Source: Chloroflexota bacterium (GTDB taxonomy: Bacteria > Chloroflexota > Dehalococcoidia > DSTF01 > RBG-16-68-14). From it: 54,262 nt of DNA. The notes under the pieces are model-generated. The model made no database searches. It was given only the letters and a program-made list of their open reading frames with translations, and was not told the DNA's origin. Position numbers and translations under genes: made by a program. Shown in pieces: positions 8,397 through 17,326 of the stretch (its first letter is position 1; each line of letters starts with the position of its first letter). The DNA is taken from NCBI GenBank assembly GCA_022562155.1, contig JADFPV010000006.1:1-54262 (forward strand), read 5' to 3'.

Positions 8397-8873
8397 ATGG
8401 ACAAGCAAGCCAAGAAGACCGCCCTTCGCATGATTCCGTATGGACTGTACGTTCTGGGTACCAAGCAAGGAGATGAGTTAGGAGCCTCCACCGTCAACTG
8501 GCTAACGCAGGTTTCTTTCGAGCCGCCGCTTCTGGCAATGGGTGTGAAAACGGATGGAGACGCCTTCGAGCATCTGCGGGCCAACGGCGGCTTCGCGCTC
8601 AGCATCCTCGGTACCGGACAGAAGGACATCGCGTTCGCGTTCTTCAAATCCACAGAACATGATGGCCAAACCGTCAACGGATATACTTACGAAACGCGAG
8701 AGACCGGCGCACCGATCCTGGTAGACGCGCCGGCCTGGGTCGAGGCGCGCGTCACCGATGTGGTGGAGCGCGGCGATCACGCCGTGATCGTCGCCGAGGT
8801 AATGGGAGCCGGCGTGCGGCGAGAGACAACAGCCTTGACTCTGGTGGAGTGCGACGTCAACTACGGCGGCTAG
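8397..8873 (+). CDS. Flavin reductase-like domain protein
   Basis: 158 residues of the FMN-binding split-barrel family (flavin reductase-like domain). The N-terminal MIPYGLYVLGTK and the NWLTQVSFEPPLLAMGV segment (about 34-50) match the flavin-binding core, and the GFALSILG strand follows at about 66-73. Such proteins reduce FMN with NAD(P)H, often to feed a two-component monooxygenase, or simply bind FMN. Luciferase-like and nitronate monooxygenase-like genes occur further along on the same strand, but no direct partner is adjacent. Confidence 0.85.
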   Translation: MDKQAKKTALRMIPYGLYVLGTKQGDELGASTVNWLTQVSFEPPLLAMGVKTDGDAFEHLRANGGFALSILGTGQKDIAFAFFKSTEHDGQTVNGYTYETRETGAPILVDAPAWVEARVTDVVERGDHAVIVAEVMGAGVRRETTALTLVECDVNYGG

Positions 8874-8932
8874 CCGGGGGGCGAACGAACAATTTGCCAC
8901 TAGCCAGGTTTACAATGGTGTAGGTCTAAGCT

Positions 8933-10231
8933 TTGTTCTCGATCAACACTAGTTACCCAGCACTGCTGCTCTCTTTCATCACAGTCCTTCTGGCACTGAC
9001 AATCGCCTGCGCCGACAGCGCTTCGAACGGGGAGCAGGCAACGACAACTGCATTCGACAAACCTGCGATTACTCAGACGCAAACAGCGCCCACCATACAA
9101 GGTCCATGCTTTGATGCAGACCTAAGCGCCCGGGCGGTGGAATCCCTGGCGGACCTCGCCGATGCCCCTGGCCGTATCGCGTTTGTGTGCGAAGGTCAGA
9201 TCTGGACGATGCGACCGGACGGCAGCGATCACGTTCAGGTAACCGAGCCGACCGAGATCGCTTTCGAGCGCGTGCGACTCAACCGTGTACCAGCAGACGA
9301 GTCACCCACAGCAGAAGAGATACTCGATCTCGAACATCGGATGAACAGCTCGCCCGCCTGGCAATCAGATGGAAGCATCATCTTCGCGTCAATTCGGGAC
9401 ACGCTCGCGTTGAGCGCTGCCTCCGATGACACGGAACCACGGCCGTTCGTGGGCGCAAGTGAGCTTTACCAAGTAAACGCAGATGGCTCCGGACTCCAAC
9501 GCTTGACAAGGTACAACCTGACGCCCGGCAGCTATCCTGGCCAGTTTGAACCGGCAGAGTGCATCTCACCTACCTTCTGCCATGCTGGTCTCGTGAGGTT
9601 GACACCGCTAGCAGCATCTCTGGAGGGAAGCCAGCTTGCCTTGGCGGTTAGCGAGATTCATTTCTCGGAGTGCTGCGTGTTCACAACACTCCTCGATCTT
9701 GCGAGCGGCGACTTCAAGCAACTGACGATAGGACCGGGCGAACCGGAAGCTGGCTCTAGCATTGGCTTCTCGTGGTCTGGTGATGAAGACCACGGCGTCC
9801 TGTACCTTTGGCGTGGCAATGCGGTTGCTGGTCCATACTTTGAGGAGCTAGTGGCGCGCGACCTCGAAACGGGTGAGGATACAGTGCTCGTTCGCGCTGG
9901 CGAAGGAGAAACGCTGGGAAGCCTGGGCTACCCGTCCTGGTCTCCCGTCGCTGATCTCATCGCTTTCTGCGCCCGTTCGGAACTCCTGCCAGGGGCGCCG
10001 AGAACCGTATACATCATCAACTCGGCAGGGAGAGAACTCAAACCTCTAGCGACACGCTCATCTTTCTACGAACCAGGTATCTCGACTCGCTGCCAGCCGA
10101 GTTGGTCGCCCGACGGAACCTACATCGCAGTTACGAATGGCGAGGACGGTGTTCTCGTCATCGACAGTGTGACCGGCGAATCCGCGGTCGTCGCGCGCGG
10201 CATGCAGCCCGCGTGGAGGCCGGCAGACTAA
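8933..10231 (+). CDS. TolB-like beta-propeller lipoprotein
   Basis: 432-residue putative surface lipoprotein. A hydrophobic signal (about 8-25) ends in a lipobox at Cys26 (LTIAC). The rest contains repeated WD40/TolB-type blades (IWTMRPDGSDHVQVT near 85-100, LYQVNADGSGLQRLT near 180-195, PSWSPVADLIAF, PSWSPDGTYIAV near 390). The start is TTG at 8933, since in-frame stops close the frame upstream; AGGT lies about 7 bases before it. A -10-like TACAAT is at 8911-8916. Binding partner unknown; propellers of this type usually bind proteins or sugars. It has nine Cys after the lipid anchor, several in pairs, as in an extracellular disulfide-stabilised protein. Confidence 0.8.
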   Translation: MFSINTSYPALLLSFITVLLALTIACADSASNGEQATTTAFDKPAITQTQTAPTIQGPCFDADLSARAVESLADLADAPGRIAFVCEGQIWTMRPDGSDHVQVTEPTEIAFERVRLNRVPADESPTAEEILDLEHRMNSSPAWQSDGSIIFASIRDTLALSAASDDTEPRPFVGASELYQVNADGSGLQRLTRYNLTPGSYPGQFEPAECISPTFCHAGLVRLTPLAASLEGSQLALAVSEIHFSECCVFTTLLDLASGDFKQLTIGPGEPEAGSSIGFSWSGDEDHGVLYLWRGNAVAGPYFEELVARDLETGEDTVLVRAGEGETLGSLGYPSWSPVADLIAFCARSELLPGAPRTVYIINSAGRELKPLATRSSFYEPGISTRCQPSWSPDGTYIAVTNGEDGVLVIDSVTGESAVVARGMQPAWRPAD

Positions 10232-10264
10232 ACAACCCGTGTGCCATACCCACGCGCGATCCAC

Positions 10265-10270
10265 TATAAT
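10265..10270 (+). promoter_or_regulatory. -10 box upstream of the nitronate monooxygenase-like gene
   Basis: A perfect TATAAT with a partial -35 (GTGCCA, 10241-10246) 18 bases away. The predicted start is near 10277, inside the inverted repeat 10275-10295. Confidence 0.5.
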
Positions 10271-10274
10271 GCGG

Positions 10275-10295
10275 CGGCGAATCCATAGTTCGCCG
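10275..10295. repeat. Inverted repeat at predicted transcript start
   Basis: CGGCGAA (10275-10281) and TTCGCCG (10289-10295), perfect 7-base arms with a 7-base loop, directly after the -10 box of the next gene. It could be an operator or a 5' hairpin. It has no T-run, so it is a poor terminator. Confidence 0.45.
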
Positions 10296-10330
10296 AATTA
10301 CGCTGGTTAGTATCATCGAGGTTCTATCTT

Positions 10331-11305
10331 ATGCATCATCCACTCCACACGCCCATCTGTGACTACTTCGGCATTGAGTACCCCATCTTCCTGGCGGGCA
10401 TGGGCGGCGTCTCCGCGTCTGCCGTGACAGCCGCCGTCTCCAACGCCGGCGGCCTCGGCATCCTGGGCGGCGCGACGATGGACGTCGCGATGCTGCGCGA
10501 CGAGATCAAGAAGACTAAGGAGCTCACGGACAAACCGTTCGCTGTCGACCTGCTCGCACCGATCCCAGACATGATCCGGCAGCACATGGAGGTGGTGTTC
10601 GAAGAGGACATCCGCATCTTCGTCGCGGGACTGGCCGTGCCGGCCGAGTTCATCGACGAGATGCACAAGCGCGACATGAAGGTCGTTGTGATGTGCGGCA
10701 AGGTTCGCCACGCCGAGAAGTCCGCTGCCGCGGGCGCCGACGTCGTGGTCGCGCAGGGTACGGAGGCCGGCGGACACACCGGCGAGATCGGTGGAATCGC
10801 GCTGATCCCGCAGATGGTCGAGGCCATGGACATCCCGGTGCTCGCCGCCGGCGGCATGGCCAACGGCAAGGGCCTTGTCGCCGCGCTCGCGCTCGGCGCG
10901 CAGGGCGCCATCTTCGGCACGCGTTTCATCGCGACACCCGAAGCGCAGGCCGCCATGGGCTACCGCAAGGCGATCGTCTCAGCGAAGGACGACTCGACCG
11001 TGCGCTCGCGCTCCTACACCGGCAAGCCCGCACGCGCCATCCGCACGCAGCGGACCGACGAGTGGGAGGCGAAAGCCGACGAAATCCAAGAGTTCCCGAT
11101 GCAGGCTGGCATCTCAGCCCGCGAGGGCGTCATGGACTACATGGGCCGGGGTGACCACTTCGACCCAAACCGCACGTTTATGCCCGCCGGCCAGGGTGCG
11201 GGCCTAATCCACGAGATGAAGCCCGCTGCCGAGGTCTTTGCCGACATCGTTCGCGAGGCGGAAGAAACGATCCGCGACCTGGCTAAGCTGCTTACGCCCG
11301 CGTAG
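10331..11305 (+). CDS. Nitronate monooxygenase / enoyl-reductase-like flavoprotein
   Basis: 324-residue FMN-dependent TIM-barrel protein of the NMO/FabK family. It shows the N-terminal PIFLAGMGGVS, the GGLGILGG phosphate-binding loop (40-47), the AQGTEAGGHTG element near 140 and the AAGGMANGKGL plus GTRF segments near 175-205. Family members oxidise nitronates or reduce enoyl-ACP; sequence alone does not choose. It precedes an acyl-CoA dehydrogenase gene on the same strand, which would fit a role in breakdown of an alkyl or acyl compound. Confidence 0.88.
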   Translation: MHHPLHTPICDYFGIEYPIFLAGMGGVSASAVTAAVSNAGGLGILGGATMDVAMLRDEIKKTKELTDKPFAVDLLAPIPDMIRQHMEVVFEEDIRIFVAGLAVPAEFIDEMHKRDMKVVVMCGKVRHAEKSAAAGADVVVAQGTEAGGHTGEIGGIALIPQMVEAMDIPVLAAGGMANGKGLVAALALGAQGAIFGTRFIATPEAQAAMGYRKAIVSAKDDSTVRSRSYTGKPARAIRTQRTDEWEAKADEIQEFPMQAGISAREGVMDYMGRGDHFDPNRTFMPAGQGAGLIHEMKPAAEVFADIVREAEETIRDLAKLLTPA

Positions 11306-11345
11306 CGGAAGCGGCCTCGAAGCGAGGCCAAGAGGAGCACGTTCC

Positions 11346-11717
11346 GTGAAGTTCATGATCTCTTTCACACACACCAATGGCGAAGTAGCTGACCGTGTCC
11401 CGCGATGGTACGAGCTTACTGACGACGAGAAGCGGGGCCTCGGCGGCCACTTGAAAGAGCTGGCGGACAGATTGCAGAACGAGCAGAACACCAGCATGGT
11501 CTTCTTCGGAAACCCCGATGACGCTCGAACAGTGCACCTCGACCGCGACGGCAACCTGGAAGTCGGTGACGGCACGCTGCTGGACGGCGACGAGTTCGTC
11601 GGCGGCTACTTCATCATTAACGTAGATTCCAAGGAAGAAGCGCTGGACTGGGCCAAACAGACCCGCTGGCTAGTCGGCACCAACGAAGTGAGACAGATCG
11701 TCACGCCGGAGGCCTAG
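11346..11717 (+). CDS. YCII/DGPF-related small protein
   Basis: 123 residues resembling the YCII-related ferredoxin-like fold (MKFMISF start; GGYFIINVDSKEEALDWAKQ near 85-105). The start is GTG at 11346 with GAGGAG 8 bases upstream; the frame is open further upstream but without a ribosome site. YCII proteins are small enzymes or accessory subunits of uncertain activity. It sits 40 bases after the NMO-like gene and 3 bases before the acyl-CoA dehydrogenase, so probably co-transcribed. Confidence 0.75.
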   Translation: MKFMISFTHTNGEVADRVPRWYELTDDEKRGLGGHLKELADRLQNEQNTSMVFFGNPDDARTVHLDRDGNLEVGDGTLLDGDEFVGGYFIINVDSKEEALDWAKQTRWLVGTNEVRQIVTPEA

Positions 11718-11720
11718 ACT

Positions 11721-12887
11721 ATGGACTTTTCCTTCAGTGCTGAGGATGAGGAGTTCCGCGAAGAGGTGCGCGCGTTCCTCGCTGAAGAGCTGGGCGACCG
11801 CGACATCCAGCGCGGCGGGTCGATGGACGCGTGGAAGAGCTACCGGCAGTTCATCAGAAAGCTCGCCGACCGCGGCTGGCTCACGCTCGCGTGGCCGGAG
11901 GAGTGGGGCGGCGAGGGCGCAAGCCACATCAAGCAACTCGTCTACAACGAAGAGATGGCGCTCGCCGACGCACCCGCGACCGACCTGGGCAGCGACCGCG
12001 TCGGCCCGACGATTATGCTCTACGGAACCGACGAGCAAAAGGCGAAGTTCCTGCCGCCGATCGTCAGCGGCGAAACGGTTTGGTGCCAGGGCTTTTCAGA
12101 GCCGGGGTCGGGCTCCGACCTCGCGTCGCTTCAGACCAAGGCTGTCCTGGACGGCGACGAGTTCGTCATCAACGGCACCAAGATTTGGACAAGCCTCGCC
12201 CACTTCGCGGAATGGATCATTCTGCTCGTGCGCACAGACCCGGACGCGCCGAAGCACCGCGGCATCTCCTATCTCCTCGTCGACATGAAGACGCCCGGGG
12301 TGGAAGTGCGCCCGCTTGTGGACATGCTCGGCCGCCACCAGTTCAACGAGGTCTTCTTCGAAGACGTCCGGGTGCCGCGCGACGCCCTCATCGGCGAGCT
12401 GAACCGCGGCTGGTACGTCGCGACCGCCACCCTCGACTTCGAGCGCTCCGGCATCCAGCGCGTGATCGGCAGCCGCAAGACGTACGACAAGCTCGTCGAG
12501 TACACGCGCGAGACGCCGCGCGGCGGTCGACAGTTGATCCACCACCCGCTTGTGCGCGCGAAGCTTGCCGACCTGCGTATCGAGTTCGAGGTCGGCAAGA
12601 ACCTTTCGTATCGCGTCGCCTGGATGCAGAACCAGAACCTGATTCCGAACTACGAAGCCTCCGTCTCGAAGCTCTTCGGATCGGAGCTGTCGCAGCGGCT
12701 GGCAAACGCCGGCATCGAGATCATGGGCCTCGGCGGGCAGCTTGCGCCCGGCTCCAAGTGGGCGCCGCTGGCCGGCAAGTTCGAGACGCTCTACCTCAGT
12801 TCAGCAGCGCTCACCGTCGCCGCCGGCACGAGCGAGATCCAGCGCAACATCATCGCCGGGCGTGGCCTCGGCATGCCGCGGGACTAG
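11721..12887 (+). CDS. Acyl-CoA dehydrogenase family protein
   Basis: 388-residue flavoprotein that oxidises an acyl-CoA at the alpha-beta bond. The N-terminal helical domain is followed by the FAD/substrate motif WCQGFSEPGSGSDLAS (near 115-130), WTSLAHFAEWIILLVRT, and the C-terminal GTSEIQRNIIAGRGLG. The catalytic Glu position cannot be fixed without alignment. GGAGG lies 8 bases before the ATG. It may belong to the bile-acid or alkyl-acid ACAD subgroup common in environmental Chloroflexota and Actinobacteria; that is inference. Confidence 0.93.
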   Translation: MDFSFSAEDEEFREEVRAFLAEELGDRDIQRGGSMDAWKSYRQFIRKLADRGWLTLAWPEEWGGEGASHIKQLVYNEEMALADAPATDLGSDRVGPTIMLYGTDEQKAKFLPPIVSGETVWCQGFSEPGSGSDLASLQTKAVLDGDEFVINGTKIWTSLAHFAEWIILLVRTDPDAPKHRGISYLLVDMKTPGVEVRPLVDMLGRHQFNEVFFEDVRVPRDALIGELNRGWYVATATLDFERSGIQRVIGSRKTYDKLVEYTRETPRGGRQLIHHPLVRAKLADLRIEFEVGKNLSYRVAWMQNQNLIPNYEASVSKLFGSELSQRLANAGIEIMGLGGQLAPGSKWAPLAGKFETLYLSSAALTVAAGTSEIQRNIIAGRGLGMPRD

Positions 12888-12888
12888 G

Positions 12889-13473
12889 ATGCCGACGCAC
12901 GTCGGCGCGGTTCAATACCGCCTCGCCCGCGTTGCGGACGCTGCGACTATCGCCGCGCTGCATGCGGCTAGCTGGCAAGTGGCGTATCGTGGCATGTTCC
13001 CTGACGACTTCCTAGACAATGACGCTGTTGCCGACCGATTGAAAGTGTGGCAGGAGCGATTCGCGGACCCCGATCTCGAGACGAAAACGATCACGATCCT
13101 CGCCGAGAGCGATGGGGAGCTGATGGGTTTCGCACACACGATCATCGACGAGGACGCGACGTACGGGACGCTACTCGACAACCTGCACGTACGGCGGACG
13201 GAGCACCGCAGCGGCATTGGAACGCGGCTGATGGTGGAGACCGCGGAGCACCTGGCCACACTCGGAAGATCGACGTTGTACCTCTGGGTACTTGAGGATA
13301 ATGACGGAGCGCGCGCATTCTATCGCGCCCTCGGCGGCGAGGAGTGCGGACGCGGATCGGTCGCTGACGGTCCTTCCAATCCCGCGCTCCCAGCAGTTCC
13401 CAGCCTCCGGATCTGTTGGCCCCGGCTTGATAAGCTCTCGCTGGACCTCCCGGACGAACCCGCCGCCATCTAG
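12889..13473 (+). CDS. GNAT-family N-acetyltransferase
   Basis: 194 residues. The GNAT fold is seen in DAATIAALHAASWQVAYRG at the N-terminus, the NLHVRRTEHRSGIGTRLM acetyl-CoA binding motif near 100-115, and LYLWVLEDNDGARAFYRALGG near 130-150. The target (amine, peptide or drug) cannot be told. It starts one base after the acyl-CoA dehydrogenase stop, consistent with coupled translation. The last 30 residues extend past the domain and are Pro-rich. Confidence 0.85.
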   Translation: MPTHVGAVQYRLARVADAATIAALHAASWQVAYRGMFPDDFLDNDAVADRLKVWQERFADPDLETKTITILAESDGELMGFAHTIIDEDATYGTLLDNLHVRRTEHRSGIGTRLMVETAEHLATLGRSTLYLWVLEDNDGARAFYRALGGEECGRGSVADGPSNPALPAVPSLRICWPRLDKLSLDLPDEPAAI

Positions 13474-13538
13474 CTAAGAGAAATGAGCGGTGCCCGCCAC
13501 TGGCAATCTCCGTGCCAAACCAGGTATGCTCTTCGAGC

Positions 13539-14651
13539 ATGACGCTTCCCGCCACCTCCCGAGCTATCGTCCAGACTGGCACACGAGCGCTAGAGCTACG
13601 CGAGCTTCCGCTCCCGAAATCGATCTCGACTGATGAAGGCTTGCTCAAGCTGGACGCCTGCGGCATCTGCGGCTCCGACTACGAGCAATACCAGGGCACG
13701 ATGCCCGGCTTGCCGTTCCCGCTGATCCCCGGCCACGAGCCTGTGGGTACCATCGCAGAGGTCGGCGACACAGCGGCCCAACGCTGGGGCGTCCAGGCCG
13801 GCGATCGCGTCGCGGTCGAGACACTGCTGCCCTGCGGCTTCTGCCGCCAGTGCCGCGGCGGCCAGTACCGGCTCTGCAGCGGTCGCCGGGGCCTAAGCGG
13901 GTACGGCTACCTGAGTGTCGACTCACCGCCGGGGCTGTGGGGCGGATTCGCCGAGTACATGCATCTGGACCCGCATACGATCCTCCACAAGCTGCCTGAC
14001 GGCATCTCGCCTGAGATGGCCACGCTCTTCAACCCGCTCGGCGCGGGCATCCGCTGGGCGGTGCAGATCCCTGGCACGAAGATCGGCGATACGATCGTCA
14101 TCCTCGGGCCGGGCCAGCGCGGCCTCGCCAGCGTGATCGCTACGACAGAGGCCGGAGCGTCGACGATTATCGTCACCGGGCTCAGCGCGGACGAACACAA
14201 GCTGGCGCTCGCGAGGGAGTTCGGCGCGCACCACACGATCGACGTCGAGAAGGAGGATGTCGTAAAGCGCGTCCGCGAGATCACGGACGGCGCGATGGCC
14301 GACATCGCAATCGACGTGTCCGCCTACGCGACGGAGCCGGTGACGCAGGCGATCGACGTCGTGCGTCGGGGCGGGACGGTCGTGCTCGCCGGCATGAAAG
14401 GCCCGAAGCCCGTCGAGAACTTCTTCAACGACAAAGTGATGGGCAAGGAGCTGACGATCCACGGCGCGTTCGGCGTCGATTTCCACGCGTATGAGCCCGC
14501 GATCCAGCTCATCGCGTCCGGCAAGTATCCGCTCGAAAAGATGCACACCCACACGCTTCCGTTGGAGGAGGCGGAGCGCGCGATCCAGATCCTGGCTAGA
14601 GAAATACCCGGCGAAGAGGCGATCCACATCGCCTTGGTGCCGGATGCCTAG
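13539..14651 (+). CDS. Zinc-dependent medium-chain alcohol dehydrogenase
   Basis: NAD(P)-linked dehydrogenase of the MDR superfamily, about 370 residues from the ATG at 13539 (a GTG at 13512 is an alternative). Catalytic zinc ligands are in ACGICGSDYE and PGHEPVG; structural zinc is held by the four Cys of CGFCRQCRGGQYRLC. The Rossmann segment is IVILGPGQRGLAS followed by GLSADE. This is the threonine/sorbitol-dehydrogenase-like branch. The substrate is unknown. It lies within the plus-strand catabolic block. Confidence 0.92.
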   Translation: MTLPATSRAIVQTGTRALELRELPLPKSISTDEGLLKLDACGICGSDYEQYQGTMPGLPFPLIPGHEPVGTIAEVGDTAAQRWGVQAGDRVAVETLLPCGFCRQCRGGQYRLCSGRRGLSGYGYLSVDSPPGLWGGFAEYMHLDPHTILHKLPDGISPEMATLFNPLGAGIRWAVQIPGTKIGDTIVILGPGQRGLASVIATTEAGASTIIVTGLSADEHKLALAREFGAHHTIDVEKEDVVKRVREITDGAMADIAIDVSAYATEPVTQAIDVVRRGGTVVLAGMKGPKPVENFFNDKVMGKELTIHGAFGVDFHAYEPAIQLIASGKYPLEKMHTHTLPLEEAERAIQILAREIPGEEAIHIALVPDA

Positions 14652-14738
14652 GCATGAACAAGACACCTTCGTAAGCTACTAGAGGTTCTCCGGAGCCGGA
14701 CGAAGCATAGCTGAGAAATTACAAAAGAGGAGGAGCGA

Positions 14739-15179
14739 ATGGTTCAAACGCTGACAGAAGAGAACAAGGAGCGCATGACGAAGGTCATCGCGATGACGCC
14801 GTACATGGTGCACCTGGGCATGGAGCTGATCGACGCTCAGGACGGCTACGCCAAGCTGAAGCTCAAGTACCAAGAAGAGAACTCGACCGCGGCCAAAGCG
14901 CTCCACGGCGGCGCGATCGCGTCGCTGATCGACACGACTGGTGCGATGGCCGCGTGGACGACGGCCGACATCGCGACACCGAAGTACTTCGGCTCCACGG
15001 TGGGGGTGAACGTGAACTACCTCTCGGCCGTGATCGGGCAGGACTGCTTCGCGGAAGGCCGGGTGTTGAAGCGAGGCAAAGAGGTGATCTACAGCGAAGT
15101 GAAGGTCCACAACGCGGACGGCAAGCTCTGCGCGCAGGGCACCGTGATCTATCGCATCATCGAACGGGAGCAGAAGTGA
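14739..15179 (+). CDS. PaaI-type hotdog thioesterase
   Basis: 146 residues with the hotdog-fold core: HLGMELIDAQDGYAKLKL, then the ALHGGAIASLIDTTGAMAAW helix (near 52-71, with the HGG/D catalytic region) and the C-terminal GTVIYRII strand. Such enzymes hydrolyse aryl- or acyl-CoA thioesters. AGGAGG-like sequence (GAGGAGGAG) lies close before the ATG. Its stop overlaps the next start by one base (TGATG), forming a coupled pair with the CMD/AhpD-like gene. Confidence 0.88.
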   Translation: MVQTLTEENKERMTKVIAMTPYMVHLGMELIDAQDGYAKLKLKYQEENSTAAKALHGGAIASLIDTTGAMAAWTTADIATPKYFGSTVGVNVNYLSAVIGQDCFAEGRVLKRGKEVIYSEVKVHNADGKLCAQGTVIYRIIEREQK

Positions 15180-15742
15180 TGGCTGCCGTCACGCTGGTCG
15201 AGAAGCCCGAATCGCCCGAGTTGAAGGAGTTCTACAACCGCATCGAAGGCGCCAGCCAGGGAATGGGCGTCTTGAACGTGTTCAAAACGATGGCTCACTC
15301 CCCCGACCTGATGCAGGCGTGGTGGGGGATGATGGTGGTGCTGCTGAGCCGCCTGAAGCTCGACCCGCGGTTGCGGGAGCTGGCGATCCTGCGCCTGTTT
15401 CAGATCCGCCACTGCGACTACGGCTACGCGCACCACGTCCGCATCGGCAAGCAAAACGGGGTCACGGACGAGCAGCTCGCGGCCATGGACAGCTACTCCA
15501 GCAGCGACGCGTTCTCCGACCTCGACAAGCAGGTGCTGGAGTACACGGACGCCGTGACCAACCTAGAGGACCGCTCGAAGGAGCTGGCGGCCGGTCTGCG
15601 GGAACATCTGTCGGAGCAGGAGGTCGTCGAGCTGACGTTCTGCATCGCGAACTGGAACCTCATGGTACATCTGCTGCTGCCGCTTGAGATCGAACTGGAG
15701 GAGCCCGTAAAGGAGCTCCTGCCGGATGGCTGGGAGGCGTGA
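15179..15742 (+). CDS. Carboxymuconolactone decarboxylase/AhpD-like protein
   Basis: 187 residues, all helical. The family core RELAILRLFQIRHCDYGYAHHVRIGKQNGVTDEQ (about 63-96) has the conserved E, R and second His, but only one Cys where AhpD peroxidases carry CxxC, so peroxidase chemistry is not supported. More likely a decarboxylase-like or unknown-function CMD protein. It is coupled to the thioesterase upstream by a one-base overlap and to the SRPBCC gene downstream with no gap. Confidence 0.82.
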   Translation: MAAVTLVEKPESPELKEFYNRIEGASQGMGVLNVFKTMAHSPDLMQAWWGMMVVLLSRLKLDPRLRELAILRLFQIRHCDYGYAHHVRIGKQNGVTDEQLAAMDSYSSSDAFSDLDKQVLEYTDAVTNLEDRSKELAAGLREHLSEQEVVELTFCIANWNLMVHLLLPLEIELEEPVKELLPDGWEA

Positions 15743-16189
15743 GTGACGGCCGAGATGATCGCCCGCGACAGCATCGATATTGAAGCGGTGCCTGCCTGCG
15801 TCTGGGAGGTACTCACCAAGCCCCAGCACACGCGGCAGTACATGTTCGGTTGCGACGCCGAATCGGACTGGCAGGTGGGAAGCCGGCTGGTCTGGCGAGG
15901 CACCCAGGATGGCAAGGTCTACGTCAAGGGCACGATCGTCCAGATCGACCGGGACCGGCTGCTCCAGTACACGACTTTCTCTCCGGACGCGTTCGACCAT
16001 TACGAAGACAAGCCCGAGAATTACACGACCGTCACGCTTGAGCTAACGCCGTTGGAAGGAGCGACGCGTTTGTCGGTGTCGCAGGGCGACTTCGCTCCGA
16101 TCGCGAATGGCGGGCTGCGCTTCGCGCACACGGTCAATAGCTGGAAGACCACATTGGCGCAGATCAAAGAGATCGCCGAGCGTCCCTAG
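15743..16189 (+). CDS. SRPBCC/AHSA1-like domain protein
   Basis: 148 residues of the START/Bet v1-like ligand-binding superfamily (DSIDIEAVPACVWEVLTKPQHTRQYMFG start, SRLVWRG, YTTVTLELTPLEGATRLSVSQ). It binds hydrophobic ligands; enzymatic role unknown. GTG at 15743 follows the previous TGA directly, with GGAGG a few bases upstream. Part of the thioesterase-CMD-SRPBCC-luciferase-like gene run. Confidence 0.8.
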   Translation: MTAEMIARDSIDIEAVPACVWEVLTKPQHTRQYMFGCDAESDWQVGSRLVWRGTQDGKVYVKGTIVQIDRDRLLQYTTFSPDAFDHYEDKPENYTTVTLELTPLEGATRLSVSQGDFAPIANGGLRFAHTVNSWKTTLAQIKEIAERP

Positions 16190-16242
16190 CCACCGGCCGG
16201 TAGGGGCACTTCAGCCAAGCTAGACAGAAGATCGGAGAACAC

Positions 16243-17325
16243 ATGAAATTCGGACTGCTGTACGAGATCGAGAAGACCCAGCCCTGGGATGCGAACAGCC
16301 AGCGCGACGTCTTCATGGAAGCGCTGGAGCAGATCAAGCTCGCCGAGAAGGTGGGCTTCGAGTACGTCTGGGAGGTAGAGCATCACTTCCTCGGCGAGTT
16401 TTCGATCTCGTCCGCGCCGGAAGTGTTCCTGGCCGCTGTCAGCCAGCACACCAGCACGATCCGCATCGGCCACGGCGTGGTGCTGCTGCCGTTCGGCTAC
16501 AACCACCCGATCCGCGTCGCTGAACGTGCAGCGACGCTCGACATCATCAGCAATGGACGGCTGGAGTTCGGCACCGGACGATCGGCGACGAATTTCGAGA
16601 TGGAACCGTTCGGCGTCGACCCGGAGACGAACCGTGACGAATGGGACGAGGCGATCCGCATGATCCCGAAGATGTGGACGGAGGAAGAGTTCTCTTGGGA
16701 CAGCGAGAAGATGAAGATCCCGCCCCGCAGCATCTTCCCCAAACCGCTCCAGAAGCCCCATCCGCCGATGTGGATGGCGGGCACACAACCGTCATCGGCG
16801 TTCCTCGCGGCGGAGCGCGGCCTCGGCTTCCTCCACTTCAGCTACACCGACCCCGTTGCGCTCGACGAGAAGATCACGAAGTACCGCGAGGGGATCGAGA
16901 AGAGCGAGCCGGTCGGGAGCTTCGTCAACAACCAGTTTGCCGCGTTCACGCTGATGCACTGCGGCCGTGACGATAAAGAAGCGCTAGAGCAGGGCGGGCC
17001 GGGAGCGGCGTGGTACGTCCGAGCGACGAACATGCTTTACGCGTTCTGGGCGCAGTCGGATTCGCCTTCGTACAAGTGGTATGCAGAGCAGTTCGAGAAG
17101 GGCGCCTCCTCAGCAGAGGTCGACATCGAGCAGATGGTGGACGACTCGATCCTTTGCATCGGAGGGCCGGAGCGCTGCGCGCAGATCGCCGGCCACTTCC
17201 GCGACCAGGGCGTCGACCAGCTCATCTTCCTCGTGCAGCACGGCCCGACCAACCACGAAGCGATCATGGAGTCGCTGCAACGCTTCGGTGACGAGGTGAT
17301 CCCGCAGTTCAAGAACGGCAAGTAG
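16243..17325 (+). CDS. Luciferase-like (LLM) flavin-dependent monooxygenase
   Basis: 360-residue TIM-barrel monooxygenase using F420 or FMNH2. Family features: KFGLLYEIE, VWEVEHHFLGEFSISSAPEVFLAAVSQHT, RIGHGVVLLPFGYNHPIRVAERAATLDIISNGRLEFGTGR (near 73-115), and the C-terminal GGPERCAQIAGHFRDQGVDQLIFLVQHG. GGAG lies before the ATG. Last gene of the catabolic block; its stop is one base from the end of the opposite-strand methyltransferase, so the two transcripts converge tail to tail. Confidence 0.92.
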   Translation: MKFGLLYEIEKTQPWDANSQRDVFMEALEQIKLAEKVGFEYVWEVEHHFLGEFSISSAPEVFLAAVSQHTSTIRIGHGVVLLPFGYNHPIRVAERAATLDIISNGRLEFGTGRSATNFEMEPFGVDPETNRDEWDEAIRMIPKMWTEEEFSWDSEKMKIPPRSIFPKPLQKPHPPMWMAGTQPSSAFLAAERGLGFLHFSYTDPVALDEKITKYREGIEKSEPVGSFVNNQFAAFTLMHCGRDDKEALEQGGPGAAWYVRATNMLYAFWAQSDSPSYKWYAEQFEKGASSAEVDIEQMVDDSILCIGGPERCAQIAGHFRDQGVDQLIFLVQHGPTNHEAIMESLQRFGDEVIPQFKNGK

Positions 17326-17326
17326 G

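Noticed and set aside
10313-10956. Open frames opposite the nitronate monooxygenase-like gene
   Set aside because: Low-complexity antisense reading of a clear flavoprotein gene.
15179-15742. AhpD peroxidase
   Set aside because: The CxxC redox motif is absent; only a single Cys is present in the core.
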